From Acidipila sp. EB88 (GTDB lineage: Bacteria; Acidobacteriota; Terriglobia; Terriglobales; Acidobacteriaceae), in assembly GCF_003858395.1 (NCBI RefSeq), contig NZ_QWEV01000005.1, positions 2,170,001 through 2,234,000 of the forward strand: 64,000 nt of DNA. Reading direction: 5' to 3'. Positions 18,107-27,668 of this stretch are shown one piece after another. A program made the translations under genes and the position numbers. The notes below the pieces were generated by a model. It had not been told where the DNA came from and searched no databases. It saw nothing but the letters and a program-made list of their open reading frames with translations. The first letter of the stretch is position 1, and each line of letters begins with the position of its first letter.

Positions 18107-19642
18107 TCAAGCCTGCTGCGAACCGGGGCCCGCAAAGGCCCGGATCCGCTCCCGCACGCTCAGCACGGGCGTAGGCAGCGGCACCTCCGCGCCATGCTCG
18201 ATGACCGGTAACAGCTTGTCGAACTCCGGGCCGGAGTGAGCGCCGGTCAACGCGATGCGCACGGGGTGGAAGAGATCCTTGCCCTTGATTCCGGTTTCGA
18301 CCTTGATCTCGTTCATCCACTGCTTGAAAATCTCCGCCGTGACTGGTCCGGTGTACGCGGCCAAACGGGACTCGAAAGCCGCCAGCACTCGCTGCGCACC
18401 CTCGCTCGCGAGGATCGCTGCGTTTTCTGGGTCTGCCTGGATGCTGGCGGGGTCGAATGCGAACAGAAAACCTGCCCGGGCCGGCAGCTCATCGAGCTGG
18501 TTTACCGAGTGGAGGAAAAGCGCCAGGAGCGAGGCTGCCCAGCCCCTGATCTCCGGAGGGGTCGCGCCGCGCGGCGGCAGCAGCCCGGCGCCAGTGAAGA
18601 ACGGCCACGCCAATTCCAGCATTCGGGCCGGATCGCCGGTTTTGAGGTAGTGGCGGTTCAGATAGTGGAGCTTGTCCCAGTCGAACACCGCGGGCGAAGC
18701 GGTCACGCGCTCCAGCTGGAATGCCTGCACCAGCTCCTCGGCCGAAAAGATCTCGCGATCGCCGCCTGCGGGCCCCCAGCCGAGCAGGGCCAGGTAGTTC
18801 ACCAGTGCCTCAGGCAGGATGCCCATGTCCCGGAAGCTGGCAACGGAGGTGGCTCCGTGCCGCTTCGACAGCCGTTCCCGGTCCGCGCCGAGGATCGTGG
18901 ACAGGTGCGCAAACTCAGGCACCTGCCAGTCGAACGCTTCGTAGATGGCGACCTGCCGGGGCGTGTTGGAAATGTGGTCGTCGCCGCGGATGACGTGGGT
19001 GATGCCCATCAGCGCGTCGTCCACGGTGACGACGTAGTTGTACACCGGCGTGCCGGGTTCCTTGAGATTGCCGGAACGCACCAGCACAGGGTCGGAGATG
19101 GTTTCGTGCGGAAACTCAACGGGGCCGCGAACCAGGTCGTGGAAGCGCAGGGGATGCTCGGGAATGCGCAGACGGACGGCAAACGACTCGCCCGCCGCAG
19201 CGCGCGCTGTGGACTCTTCCAAGGGGATGGCGCGGCAGCGGCCGACGTAGTTCTGCGGCTGGTGCGTCGCGAGGGCAAGCTCGCGGTCTGCCTCGAGCTC
19301 CTCCACCGTGCAGAAGCAGCGGTATGCCTTGCGCTCTGTCAGCAGCTGCTCGGTGTGACGCGCGTACACGGCCAGCCGCTCGCTTTGCCGGTACGGCGCG
19401 TACGGGCCGCCGGTGACAGGGCCCTCGTCCCAGCGGAGGCCAAGCCAGAGCAGGTCTTCCATGAGCTGGAGCTCGTGTTTCTCCTCGCTGCGCTCCACGT
19501 CGGTGTCTTCCACGCGCAGCACAAAGACGCTGCCGGGCTCCTGGCCGCGTGCGAACAGCCAGTTGAAAAGAGCGGTGCGGGCGTTACCGACATGGAGCAT
19601 ACCGGTCGGGGAGGGTGCAAAGCGGACGCGAACAGGAGCCAT
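18107..19642 (-). CDS. gltX: Glutamyl-tRNA synthetase
   Basis: The 511-residue class I synthetase attaches glutamate to tRNA-Glu (and possibly tRNA-Gln in organisms that use the amidotransferase route). The HIGH-type signature is [20 protein letters not shown] near residue 10. The KMSKS equivalent is [14 protein letters not shown] near residue 250. The C-terminal helical anticodon-binding domain ends with [14 protein letters not shown]. Length matches the bacterial family. ATG 19642 starts [14 protein letters not shown], the canonical position for the first strand. There is a 120-base gap to thiL upstream on the same strand. Confidence 0.97.
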   Translation of the reverse strand: MAPVRVRFAPSPTGMLHVGNARTALFNWLFARGQEPGSVFVLRVEDTDVERSEEKHELQLMEDLLWLGLRWDEGPVTGGPYAPYRQSERLAVYARHTEQLLTERKAYRCFCTVEELEADRELALATHQPQNYVGRCRAIPLEESTARAAAGESFAVRLRIPEHPLRFHDLVRGPVEFPHETISDPVLVRSGNLKEPGTPVYNYVVTVDDALMGITHVIRGDDHISNTPRQVAIYEAFDWQVPEFAHLSTILGADRERLSKRHGATSVASFRDMGILPEALVNYLALLGWGPAGGDREIFSAEELVQAFQLERVTASPAVFDWDKLHYLNRHYLKTGDPARMLELAWPFFTGAGLLPPRGATPPEIRGWAASLLALFLHSVNQLDELPARAGFLFAFDPASIQADPENAAILASEGAQRVLAAFESRLAAYTGPVTAEIFKQWMNEIKVETGIKGKDLFHPVRIALTGAHSGPEFDKLLPVIEHGAEVPLPTPVLSVRERIRAFAGPGSQQA

Positions 19643-19765
19643 AGCTCGATGCTAACTGCTTCCCAGGGGAAAGCAGCGAACGCCGCGCAGGGAAGCGCCC
19701 GGCCTGTGTGTGCGATCGGAACGTTGCAGGTGGCCGCCAGTGACCCGGTTGGTTGCGGCGCGGCG

Positions 19766-20845
19766 CTAGCGCGAGGCAGGGGTGCGGAAATGCTCCCAGC
19801 CGCCGTTTTCAAGAACCTCCCGGGTGCCGTCTGCGCGGAGCAGGGAAAGGCGCGGCTTCCTGGCACCAGGCGCAGGCGTGATGCGGCCGATGCGGTGGAG
19901 CTTGACTCCCTGGATGGTGCGAGGAATGGGGATTTTGGCGGATGCGGTGAAGAGTAGCTCGTAGTCTTCGCCGCCGTGTAGGGCGAGTGCGTGAGGATCC
20001 CGGCTGCGGAGGGCGAGCGCGTGCACGGGCAGCAGCGCCTGCTCGATCTCAGCGCCTACCTGGGACGCCTCGCACAAGTGGGCAAGGTCGGTGGACAGTC
20101 CGTCGCTCAGGTCGATGGCCGCGGTGGCAAGGGAGCGCAGGCGCAATCCTTGGGCAAGGCGGGGCTGGGGAAACAGGTGGGGGTGCTCACGACTCGCGGT
20201 CCGGAGCCTGCGTAGGCGGCCCGGGCCAGCGGCAAGGGTCGCCAGTTCGGCTGCCGCGCCGCCCAGGGCCCCGGAGACATAGACGAGGTCACCCGCGCGG
20301 GCGCCGCTGCGCAGCATGGCTGTGCCCGTTGGGACTGATCCGAGCAGCAGGATGTCGGCGGTGAACAGTGGTCGACCGCCGGGAGCCTGGGCCGTGTCGC
20401 CCCCGGCGAGCGGTACCTTGGCTGCTTGCGCCAGTGCCAGCAGCCCGCGCAGAAAACGGGATGCCCATGCGCCCGCCAGCTCGGGAGGAATGGCAAAGGA
20501 CAGGAACGCGGCCAGTGGACGCGCTCCCATGGCAGCGAGGTCGCTGAGGCCGCGCGCCAGGCAGCGATGCCCCACGGCTTCGGGGGTGTGCCAGTCGCGG
20601 CGAAAATGTGTGGTTTCGAGCAGGAGGTCAGTGGTGACGGTAAGCTCGTGGCCCCGGGGCACAGCAAGCACGGCACAGTCATCCCCGATGCCGACGCGCA
20701 CGGCCCGCGATGAGGTCGAGCGCATGGCCTGTGCCTGGGCGCGGAGCGCCGCAATGATCGCTCGCTCGCCGGACAGTCGTTGGGTGCGGCCCTCAGGAGG
20801 TCCCGCGTCCTCGCTCGCGCGCTGGGGAGGTTGCCGGGCAGCCAC
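19766..20845 (-). CDS. thiL: Thiamine-monophosphate kinase
   Basis: This 359-residue enzyme phosphorylates thiamine monophosphate to thiamine diphosphate with ATP, the last step of the bacterial pathway. Family signatures are VGIGDDCAVL with the metal-binding aspartates, TTDLLLETTHFRRDW, RGLSDLAAMGARPLA, PLAGGDTAQAPGG, TAAIDLSDGLSTDLAHL and HGGEDYELLFT. The start GTG 20845 gives about 30 extra residues before the domain (FSLEDAL-like part altered); a later start is possible because no strong ribosome-binding site is seen. The last 20 residues, RADGTREVLENGGWEHF, fit the family end. It probably forms a small minus-strand group with the 70-aa gene upstream and gltX downstream. Confidence 0.94.
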   Translation of the reverse strand: MAARQPPQRASEDAGPPEGRTQRLSGERAIIAALRAQAQAMRSTSSRAVRVGIGDDCAVLAVPRGHELTVTTDLLLETTHFRRDWHTPEAVGHRCLARGLSDLAAMGARPLAAFLSFAIPPELAGAWASRFLRGLLALAQAAKVPLAGGDTAQAPGGRPLFTADILLLGSVPTGTAMLRSGARAGDLVYVSGALGGAAAELATLAAGPGRLRRLRTASREHPHLFPQPRLAQGLRLRSLATAAIDLSDGLSTDLAHLCEASQVGAEIEQALLPVHALALRSRDPHALALHGGEDYELLFTASAKIPIPRTIQGVKLHRIGRITPAPGARKPRLSLLRADGTREVLENGGWEHFRTPASR

Positions 20846-20933
20846 GACTCAGAGCCCCAGCGCAGACCACAGGCGCGCGTAGCCGGCACTCGGGATCGTC
20901 CAGGAGCGGCAATGGCAAGCGAGAATGTGGATG

Positions 20934-21146
20934 CTAGGCCTTGGCCCGGTGCGCAGCCCACCGACGCCTCTGGGCATCAGCGATCCGCTGGCGGGCGTCG
21001 TCGCTGAGAAACCGCTTCTTGGCGGCACGGACCTGTGAAAAGGGACTCCAGCTGGCGTCAACCGGTGCGCCGGAAAGAAGATTCCTTACCTTGCGCAGAC
21101 GAGTCAACTCCTCATCAATTGCCTGCAATATGTCGTCGTTTTTCAC
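20934..21146 (-). CDS. Small hypothetical protein with basic C-terminal helix, 70 aa
   Basis: The N-terminal half is an acidic/leucine-rich helix (DDILQAIDEELTRLRKVRNLL). The C-terminal part, KRFLSDDARQRIADAQRRRW followed by AAHRAKA, is a strongly basic helical motif. Similar motifs (S-x-x-A-R-x-R-I-A-x-A-Q-x-x-R-W) recur at the ends of many acidobacterial and other bacterial small proteins and look suited to nucleic-acid binding; that is inference. The start is GTG 21146, preceded by CGAGG but with short spacing. It lies 88 bases upstream of thiL on the same strand. The function is unknown. Confidence 0.65.
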   Translation of the reverse strand: MKNDDILQAIDEELTRLRKVRNLLSGAPVDASWSPFSQVRAAKKRFLSDDARQRIADAQRRRWAAHRAKA

Positions 21147-21415
21147 CTCGACGATCTTAGGCGAGACCTATCCGGTTATCAACTGCGAATTTATGGCATT
21201 TCAATCAATTCCCAACGAGAGAAAGAGCCTTTGCCTAGTGCGTATCAGGGCAATTACCGGATGATGACGCGCTGTGCTATTCCGTTGACCCCGCCGGCCG
21301 TGGCTGATAGCGTCAGACTTGGACGGTTGGTGAAAAGCAGCCGTGCTGAGATGCCGCTTCGTGCGACCTGCGGCTTCAAACTCTTTCCGCTGCGTACGCG
21401 GAGTCAGGTTCAACG

Positions 21416-22405
21416 TTGAAGAAGCGCTTTTACATCATCTTTGTCGCTCGCGAAGCAGATGGACGCCTGCGCAAGGTGCCGGTTCCACTGCACTACGCCT
21501 ATATCTTTGTAGCTGCCGCGCTGGTGGGTGCGTTCACGATCGCCGGGATGGCCGGTTCCTACAGCCGGATGTTGCTCAAGACGGCCAGTTTCGACCAGGT
21601 GCGATCGCAGCGGGAAGCCCTGCGCAAGGACTACGCCAAGCTCGAGGTACAGGCGCATCAGAAGGATGTGCAGGCCGCGTCCCTAGGCTCGCTCGCCACG
21701 CAGATTTCCGCACTCTATGGCTTTCACGGACGCACCTCCAAAGCCGTAAGCACTGCAGCGGTACCCGTGCTCGCCAACAGCTCCCCTGACAGCTCGGCCG
21801 GTTTCAGCCAGCAGGCGTATGCGCGGTCGCTCGACCAGTTTGCCGAACTGCGCACAGCCGCCCTGGTGGGCCACATGGAGCCGCAGTTTACCTACCAGCC
21901 GCACCCGTTCGCCACTAACGCCGACACGGTGCTGGGCGGCTCGGCGACCCCTTCCCTCTGGCCCGTAACCGGTCGCCTGACCAGCTCGTTCGGCGAGCGG
22001 TCTGACCCCTTCAACGGGGAAGGCGCCTTCCATGCGGGCCTGGACATTGCCACCTCGTACGGCACGCCGATCCATGCGCCCGCAGACGGCGTGATCGCCA
22101 AGGCCGGTCCGGCGGGTGGTTATGGCCGGGAGATGATCATCGATCATGGGGGCGGCGTCACAACCGTCTATGGCCATCTCTCGGCATTCGCCATGATCGC
22201 CGGGCAACTGGTCCGGCAGGGCCAGATCGTTGGCTATGTCGGCTCGGCCGGCCGGAGTACCGGGCCACACCTGCATTACGAGGTGCGCGTCAACAACATG
22301 CCGGTGAACCCGCACAAGTACCTGCGCGAGACCATGGATCAGCAGGAGACACGGATGGCCCTCGCCGCGAGCGGCGCAGCAGGCTCATCGCGGGGCGCTC
22401 CGTAG
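21416..22405 (+). CDS. M23 family (LytM-type) murein endopeptidase or activator
   Basis: The 329-residue protein has a basic start (MKKRFYIIFVAREADG), one membrane helix near residues 27-47, a coiled-coil segment (about 57-90), a Ser/Ala linker, and a LytM domain from about 180 to 305. Zinc ligands are visible in HAGLDIA (H-x-x-x-D) and HLHYE (H-x-H), with YGREMIIDHGGGVTTVYGHL between them, so the peptidase site is intact. It is anchored in the inner membrane facing the periplasm and probably cuts peptidoglycan cross-links or activates amidases. The start is TTG 21416, without a clear ribosome-binding site. A terminator follows at 22441. Confidence 0.92.
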   Translation: MKKRFYIIFVAREADGRLRKVPVPLHYAYIFVAAALVGAFTIAGMAGSYSRMLLKTASFDQVRSQREALRKDYAKLEVQAHQKDVQAASLGSLATQISALYGFHGRTSKAVSTAAVPVLANSSPDSSAGFSQQAYARSLDQFAELRTAALVGHMEPQFTYQPHPFATNADTVLGGSATPSLWPVTGRLTSSFGERSDPFNGEGAFHAGLDIATSYGTPIHAPADGVIAKAGPAGGYGREMIIDHGGGVTTVYGHLSAFAMIAGQLVRQGQIVGYVGSAGRSTGPHLHYEVRVNNMPVNPHKYLRETMDQQETRMALAASGAAGSSRGAP

Positions 22406-22440
22406 GGTCGCTGGACGACAGATTCCCTTCACCCCATCAG

Positions 22441-22466
22441 AAAGGCCACTTCAGTGGCCTTTTCTG
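22441..22466. terminator. Bidirectional Rho-independent terminator
   Basis: A 9-10-bp stem (22441-22450 with 22453-22462) with a short TTCA-type loop is followed by TTTTC. It lies between the convergent M23 gene and the gene at 22492-23493. Its stem is nearly the same as the one behind rpoD. Confidence 0.88.
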
Positions 22467-22491
22467 TTTGCAGCAACGCTTGATAGCTTGG

Positions 22492-23493
22492 CTAGGGCTT
22501 CGACGTCCCCGTGGCGAGCCCATCCGGGGTGCGCATGAGCGAGTGCAGCAGGTTCTCGGGCAGGGTTGCCGCCAGGATCGCGCGATCGTCGTGCTGGGTG
22601 ATGGTGGCGCTGTTGAGCAGCGCCTGCGTGTCCGCATTGCTGAGCCGGCCGGGCAGGTTGTTCTCGGCGATGCGACCCACGGCAAGCAGCCCTGAGAGCG
22701 CCTTGGCCGAGGCGCGTGCCGAGGCGGCATTCGGCGCAACCTCTTCAATCCGCAGGCGCAATGCCCCGGTCCAGCGCAGCGACGCGATGAAGGTGGCGTC
22801 CAGGCGGAATGGCAGGGTGACGCCGAACAGGCTCAGCACCCCGTGATCCTCCAGCGGAAGGCCGATCTGTCCCAGCCCCCATGCCAGTGACAGCACCGGC
22901 AGGTCGCGGTAGTGCTCACTCAGCAGGGTAGGACCAGCAGAGTTGAAGGGCAGCCATGCGCCGCGGGCGCGATCCAGGATGGAGTGGATCTGCTCGGTGG
23001 TGGGGGTGTTGCTGATGGCGACCATGGAGTGATTCAGCACGACCACCCGGACAGTGCGGCTCTCGCTGGGCACGTTGAAGATGGTTTTGCCGTCGTAGCT
23101 TTCCGTGGAGGTCGCGATGCCGCTCAGGTAGTTGCTCAACCGTGCCGCGTCGAAGGTGCCGGCGAACACCTCGGAAAAGGCCAGGCCCCCATTGGGACCG
23201 GTGCTGTCCGGGAGATGATCCAGCGCGAAGGCTGCTTCGTTCAGATCTCGCTCGAAGTTGATCCCGGTCGCATCGATGAAGCGCTGATAGCCGGGATCGT
23301 GCTCGACCGGGCGGCGGTCGAAGTGCGTGGCAGCCCGGAGTGGAGACAGGTTGAAGTAGAGGATGCCCTCAGACTCGGGCAGAACCCTGGCGACCAGCGG
23401 TGCGGTGGACTGCCGCCACAGGAACAGGCACACAACGACGGCGGCCAGGAGCAGCGCCCCAAGCAACACACTGCGGCGACGCGACCAGCGCAT
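22492..23493 (-). CDS. Membrane-anchored hypothetical protein, 333 aa
   Basis: A basic start MRWSRRRS leads into a single hydrophobic helix (VLLGALLLAAVVVCLFLW), so the remaining 310 residues probably face the periplasm. The following LPESEGILYFNLSPLRAATH resembles the beginning of DUF3352-like periplasmic proteins, but I am not certain of the family. No catalytic motif is visible. The body has alternating strands and short helices, for example RVVVLNHSMVAISN. ATG 23493 is the natural start. The gene shares its terminator with the M23 peptidase and lies 83 bases after the acyltransferase gene on the same strand. Confidence 0.78.
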   Translation of the reverse strand: MRWSRRRSVLLGALLLAAVVVCLFLWRQSTAPLVARVLPESEGILYFNLSPLRAATHFDRRPVEHDPGYQRFIDATGINFERDLNEAAFALDHLPDSTGPNGGLAFSEVFAGTFDAARLSNYLSGIATSTESYDGKTIFNVPSESRTVRVVVLNHSMVAISNTPTTEQIHSILDRARGAWLPFNSAGPTLLSEHYRDLPVLSLAWGLGQIGLPLEDHGVLSLFGVTLPFRLDATFIASLRWTGALRLRIEEVAPNAASARASAKALSGLLAVGRIAENNLPGRLSNADTQALLNSATITQHDDRAILAATLPENLLHSLMRTPDGLATGTSKP

Positions 23494-23576
23494 GAAGCGA
23501 CTCCCAGGGGAAAACTCCCGTAGGACTCAGGGTATCGCGTTTGCCTGCGTGGTTCCGGGTCGCGCCCGGGCTGACG

Positions 23577-24848
23577 CTAGGAGGTTTCCATGCCGGGCAG
23601 CACGCCGGGCTCCGGAACCGAAGGCTTCTGCGGATCGCCCTTGTACGGGGCGAGGCGATTCTTCTGCGCCAGGAACAGGTCTTCAAAGTAGCGGCGCGAC
23701 AGCCACGCAATGCCCGTGGCGATGAGGCTGGTGATCAGGAAGCGCACGAACAGCAGCCCGAAATTGCTGTTGAAGCCGCCCAGCACGGAGTGCACCGTGT
23801 ACTTGTCATACAGGCGGAAGACGAGCTGGTGCACCAGGTAGAGCCCGTAAGAGATGTCGCCGAAGAACACAAAGAAGCGCAGCGTGCGGCTGGGTGCCGG
23901 ACCGCCCTTGCGGTGCCGCGCGACCGCCCACAGGGCATACGCGGCAAACAGGCCCAGGATCGGCGGCTGTTTGAAGGCTGCCATGAACACGGTGACCGGG
24001 CGGCTGGAGAAGCCGTGCAGCGCGATCAGCACGATGGGCAGCAGCAGCAGCCCGCTGACCCAGGCCAGCCAGCGCGAGACCTTGCGGATGTTGCCGCGGT
24101 GGATCGTGCCATTGCGCAGCAGGATCGCCAGCAGCGCGCCCGAAAGGATGCAGTCCACGTTGGAGGGCGTATTCAGGAACGTCTCGATGCCGTGGGAGGC
24201 GAGCAGCAGCCGGAAGAACGGGGTGAGCACCACGCCGGCCAGGGTGAGCCAGAGAAGCTTGCTGCGGCCCACGTAGCGCACGAACAAGGGCCAGATGAGG
24301 TAAAACTGCTCTTCCACGGCCAGCGTCCACATCACCCCGTACTCCTGCGAGCGCGCGCCCACAAGCCGGGCCATGTTGCCGATGTAGAGCAGGCAGGCCA
24401 GCACGAAGCGGCCGGAGACGAAGTGGCCGGCAAACAGCACCACCAGCATCAGCAGGTAGGCAGGCAGGATGCGCAGCGCCCGGCGCACGTAGAAGTTCTT
24501 CCAGTAGTGGGGCTTCTCCACCGAGTCGAGCAGGATGCCGGTGATCAGGAAGCCGGAAAGCGAGAAAAACATCGTCATGCCGGCGGCGCCGAGCGAAGTG
24601 AAGCGGATCAGGAAGGCCTGCCACGAGCCGGGAGCTGCCGGGTAGTTCGAATCGAAAAACGCGTGAAACAGCAGCACAGCGAGCATGCCTGCGCCGCGCA
24701 GTCCATCCAGCGGCAGAATGTGTCCGCGGTACTGTACCGGGTCGCCGGCCGGCTCCTGGGCTCCTGCTGCGGCGCCTGCACTTGCTTGCTGGTTGGGCAC
24801 GACGCTTGTCTCCTGTGGCAACACAGTAGCATGCAGGTGCGCACGCAT
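23577..24848 (-). CDS. Acyltransferase 3 family membrane protein (OafA/YrhL type)
   Basis: The 423-residue protein starts with a Gln/Ala-rich cytoplasmic segment, then about ten membrane helices. The family signatures are LDGLRGAGMLAVLLFHAFFD, whose His is the presumed acyl-transfer residue, FFSLSGFLITGILL, an RR-x-LRILPAY segment, and VMWTLAVEEQFYLIWPLFV. Such proteins O-acetylate or O-acylate cell-surface sugars using acyl-CoA from the cytoplasm. ATG 24848 has GGGAGAG just upstream. The neighbouring genes give no substrate; two further family members occur in this window (43663-44973 and 59312-60460). Confidence 0.93.
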   Translation of the reverse strand: MRAHLHATVLPQETSVVPNQQASAGAAAGAQEPAGDPVQYRGHILPLDGLRGAGMLAVLLFHAFFDSNYPAAPGSWQAFLIRFTSLGAAGMTMFFSLSGFLITGILLDSVEKPHYWKNFYVRRALRILPAYLLMLVVLFAGHFVSGRFVLACLLYIGNMARLVGARSQEYGVMWTLAVEEQFYLIWPLFVRYVGRSKLLWLTLAGVVLTPFFRLLLASHGIETFLNTPSNVDCILSGALLAILLRNGTIHRGNIRKVSRWLAWVSGLLLLPIVLIALHGFSSRPVTVFMAAFKQPPILGLFAAYALWAVARHRKGGPAPSRTLRFFVFFGDISYGLYLVHQLVFRLYDKYTVHSVLGGFNSNFGLLFVRFLITSLIATGIAWLSRRYFEDLFLAQKNRLAPYKGDPQKPSVPEPGVLPGMETS

Positions 24849-24947
24849 CGTGCTCTCCCGGCGGGATAGAGCACCCGAAAGGCACCCGGCAGTGCAACCG
24901 CCGCGTGGCTGCCATTGGGGTGACGGCGCTCTCCGCCCGCGGCTTCA

Positions 24948-24976
24948 TTGCGCCTCCCGCCACCCTGTGCTAGGCT
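24948..24976 (+). promoter_or_regulatory. Candidate promoter of the tRNA-tuf cluster
   Basis: TTGCGC (24948-24953) is separated by 17 bases from TAGGCT (24971-24976), with a TGC extended -10. It lies about 100 bases before the first tRNA. The rpoB leader holds an almost identical element at 32169-32197, which raises confidence in both. Confidence 0.55.
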
Positions 24977-25013
24977 CAGAACTCGTGCGTTGCTTTACGC
25001 CGCAAGCTTGATT

Positions 25014-25032
25014 CCTCGCACCTGGTGCGAGG
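25014..25032 (+). other. Leader hairpin ahead of the first tRNA
   Basis: A perfect 8-bp stem (25014-25021 with 25025-25032) with a CTG loop sits 48 bases before tRNA-Thr. It may be part of a stable-RNA leader. No T-run follows. Confidence 0.4.
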
Positions 25033-25079
25033 AGGCAGGCGAGTCGGTGGGCTAGCTTTCAGGGCAGCGTCCGGGATAA

Positions 25080-25154
<75 letters not shown>

Positions 25155-25262
25155 CAAAACAACAGCTCAGCGGTGGTTCAAGGCAGTACGTGGACGCGGC
25201 ATCGGCTGCGCGTCCAGGTCCGGGTTGCACGAAACCCGGAAGCAACAAGGCAGCACAAACGG

Positions 25263-25350
25263 GCACAGGTGGCCGAGTGGTTAATGGCAGCAGACTGTAA
25301 ATCTGCCGCTCCTAGGAGCTACGGAGGTTCAAATCCTCCCCTGTGCACCA
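25263..25350 (+). tRNA. tRNA-Tyr (anticodon GTA)
   Basis: This is a class II tRNA with a long variable arm. Acceptor halves GCACAGG and CCTGTGC pair, the anticodon loop is CTGTAAA with GTA, the variable stem contains CTCCTAGGAG, the T arm is GGTTCAAATCC, and CCA is encoded. Confidence 0.97.
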
Positions 25351-25392
25351 CACATTTTGATAAGCACGGCCGCGGCACGATGAAAGGGCTCG

Positions 25393-25599
25393 ATGCGCAT
25401 GGCAGAGGGACGCCGGTTCTGGGTGGCCGTCACCATGCTTGCAGTGCTTGCGGGTGTTGCCTGGTCTACGATGGAGCGTGGTTCCATCCGGATTGGGGTT
25501 TTGGTTGTGTTGGCTGGCTTCGCGTTACGCATCACCCTGGCCCAGGTGGCAAGGGTCCCGGAGCGCGCAGTCGACAACAAAGAAGTGCAAGAGCAGTGA
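25393..25599 (+). CDS. Small two-span membrane protein inside the tRNA cluster, 68 aa
   Basis: The product has two hydrophobic helices (VAVTMLAVLAGVAWSTM and IRIGVLVVLAGFALRITLA) joined by a short MERGS turn, with charged ends (MRMAEGRR and PERAVDNKEVQEQ). That pattern is typical of a genuine small inner-membrane protein. ATG 25393 has AAAGGG 4 bases upstream; ATG 25399 is the alternative. It lies between tRNA-Tyr and the second tRNA-Thr, so it is probably co-transcribed and must be skipped or cut out when the tRNAs are processed. No family is assigned. Confidence 0.62.
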   Translation: MRMAEGRRFWVAVTMLAVLAGVAWSTMERGSIRIGVLVVLAGFALRITLAQVARVPERAVDNKEVQEQ

Positions 25600-25654
25600 T
25601 TGCACAGTAGGATGGTAGGGGCGCCTGTGAAAACAGACGCAGGTGTCCAGCAGG

Positions 25655-25730
<76 letters not shown>

Positions 25731-25819
25731 GAATTTACAAGTAGCAGTTGAAGTGTGTACCGGTTTTGGCGGCAACAGGATGCAGGCGGGCGCGCTTCCA
25801 CCGGGCGACCGTTCCAGAT

Positions 25820-25894
25820 GCGGGAGTAACTCAGTGGTAGAGTCACAGCCTTCCAAGCTGTTGGTCGCGGGTCCGATTCCCGTCTCCCGCTCCA
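25820..25894 (+). tRNA. tRNA-Gly (anticodon TCC)
   Basis: Acceptor halves GCGGGAG and CTCCCGC pair. The anticodon stem ACAGC/GCTGT encloses CTTCCAA with TCC, the T arm is GGGTCCGATTCCC, and CCA is encoded. The order Thr-Tyr-Thr-Gly-tuf is E. coli thrU-tyrU-glyT-thrT-tufB with the last two swapped. Confidence 0.97.
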
Positions 25895-25973
25895 GCATTC
25901 CTCGTCTCCCCAGTGTCGACACGGTTTTTGCGGTAAGCGGGATTCTCGGGATCTGGAGTTGAAATAGCAGAGC

Positions 25974-26282
25974 ATGTTTGAGCAAGCTGTACTTCCCATC
26001 CAGGACGAAGCGACTTTTGGCAAGGTACGCGCCTCGCTCGACCGGACCTTTTCCTCTCCGCAGATTGCCAATTTCCTCAAGCAGCTGCAGCGGAACCGGT
26101 TGCGTGCGCGTCAGTTCGAGGCGATCGTGGCGAGTGGCCTTCTTGGCGCGGAGACCTCGGGACACTACGCTGCTCTCGGCGACTCGGACCGCGGCCACGT
26201 GCGCGAGCAGTACTTGAGCATGGTGGAGCAGGTAGCGCCTGAGCTCCGCGCCAAATTTTTAAAAGTGTACGCGTACTACTGA
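25974..26282 (+). CDS. Hypothetical protein, 102 aa, between tRNA-Gly and tuf
   Basis: This small, mostly helical soluble protein starts MFEQAVLPIQDEATFGKV. Central FLKQLQRNRLRARQFEAIVASGLLG is an amphipathic basic helix, and the end VAPELRAKFLKVYAYY is conserved-looking. It has no metal motif, signal peptide or membrane segment. ATG 25974 lacks a strong Shine-Dalgarno. Its place between the tRNA cluster and tuf, in the same direction, suggests it is part of that transcript. I do not recognise a family. The regular codon use and helix periodicity support a real gene. Confidence 0.72.
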   Translation: MFEQAVLPIQDEATFGKVRASLDRTFSSPQIANFLKQLQRNRLRARQFEAIVASGLLGAETSGHYAALGDSDRGHVREQYLSMVEQVAPELRAKFLKVYAYY

Positions 26283-26367
26283 GCCAGGAATGCGGCCGGC
26301 CGCGCGATCGGTTTCGGAAGACCCCCATCAGCTGTAGAGCCATGCAACGCTAGGGAGAGAAGTCGTT

Positions 26368-27555
26368 ATGGGCAAGGAAAAGTTTGACCGCAGCAAGCCG
26401 CACGTCAACGTAGGCACGATTGGTCACATTGATCACGGCAAGACGACGCTGACGGCGGCGATCACGAAGGTGTTGTCGAAGCACAACCCGAACAACAAGT
26501 TCCGTTCGTTCGACACGATCGACAACGCGCCTGAGGAGCGGGAGCGTGGTATCACGATCGCGACCTCGCACGTGGAGTACGAGACGGCGAACCGTCACTA
26601 CGCGCACGTCGACTGCCCGGGTCACGCGGATTACATCAAGAACATGATCACGGGTGCGGCGCAGATGGACGGCGGCATTCTGGTGGTCGCCGCAACGGAC
26701 GGCCCGATGCCCCAGACCAAGGAGCACGTGCTGCTGGCGCGCCAGGTGGGCGTGCCGTACATCGTGGTTTTCCTGAATAAGTGCGACGCGGTGGATGACC
26801 CGGAACTAATCGACCTGGTCGAGATGGAAGTGCGCGAGCTGCTGTCGAAGTACTCGTTCCCCGGCGATGACGTGCCCGTGATCCGCGGCTCGGCGCTCGG
26901 CGGCCTGAACGGCGAGGCAGAGTGGGAAGCCAAGATCGACGAGCTGATGCAGGCAGTGGACGACAATGTGCCGTTGCCGGCGCGCGCGGTGGAGCTGCCG
27001 TTCCTGATGCCGATCGAGGATATCTTCTCGATCTCGGGTCGTGGCACGGTGGTGACTGGCCGCATCGAGCGCGGCAAGATCAAGGTGGGCGAGGAAGCCG
27101 AGATCGTCGGGTTCCGCGACACGCGCAAGACGGTGGTGACCGGCGTCGAGATGTTCAAGAAGCAGCTGGACGAGGGCATGGCCGGCGACAACGCGGGGCT
27201 GCTGCTGCGCGGCATCGCCAAGGAAGACGTGGAGCGCGGCATGGTGCTGGCCAAGACCAACTCCATCAAGCCGCACACCAAGTTCAAGGGCGAGATCTAT
27301 GTTCTGTCGAAAGAAGAGGGTGGTCGTCACACGCCGTTCTTCAACGGCTACCGCCCGCAGTTCTACTTCCGCACGACGGACGTAACGGGCACCGCGAAGC
27401 TGCCGGAAGGCACGGAGATGGTGATGCCGGGCGACAACATCGCGCTGGAGATCGAGCTGCACACGCCGGTGGCGATGGAGAAGGGTCTGCGTTTTGCGAT
27501 CCGCGAAGGCGGCCGTACCGTGGGCGCCGGCACCATCTCTGAGATCATCGCGTAG
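26368..27555 (+). CDS. tuf: Elongation factor Tu
   Basis: The 395-residue GTPase delivers aminoacyl-tRNA to the ribosome. All G motifs are present: GHIDHGKTT (P-loop), [13 protein letters not shown] (switch I), DCPGHADY (switch II), NKCDAVDD (guanine specificity) and the SAL signature. Domains 2 and 3 follow, ending [18 protein letters not shown] 26368 has AGGGAGAGA at 7-9 bases. It follows four tRNA genes, the classic tRNA-tufB arrangement, and precedes rpmG. An 8-bp hairpin (27602-27609 with 27615-27622) lies in the gap to rpmG and could partly terminate the transcript. Confidence 0.98.
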   Translation: MGKEKFDRSKPHVNVGTIGHIDHGKTTLTAAITKVLSKHNPNNKFRSFDTIDNAPEERERGITIATSHVEYETANRHYAHVDCPGHADYIKNMITGAAQMDGGILVVAATDGPMPQTKEHVLLARQVGVPYIVVFLNKCDAVDDPELIDLVEMEVRELLSKYSFPGDDVPVIRGSALGGLNGEAEWEAKIDELMQAVDDNVPLPARAVELPFLMPIEDIFSISGRGTVVTGRIERGKIKVGEEAEIVGFRDTRKTVVTGVEMFKKQLDEGMAGDNAGLLLRGIAKEDVERGMVLAKTNSIKPHTKFKGEIYVLSKEEGGRHTPFFNGYRPQFYFRTTDVTGTAKLPEGTEMVMPGDNIALEIELHTPVAMEKGLRFAIREGGRTVGAGTISEIIA

Positions 27556-27668
27556 CAGTGCGCGGGTGCCGCGTTATCGCGGCAGAAATAATGCAGAACA
27601 GGCGGCAGGGATGTCCTGCCGCTTCTGCGTCGCTGGAGAAGCGCCGCAAGTTCAGATAGGATAAATCA

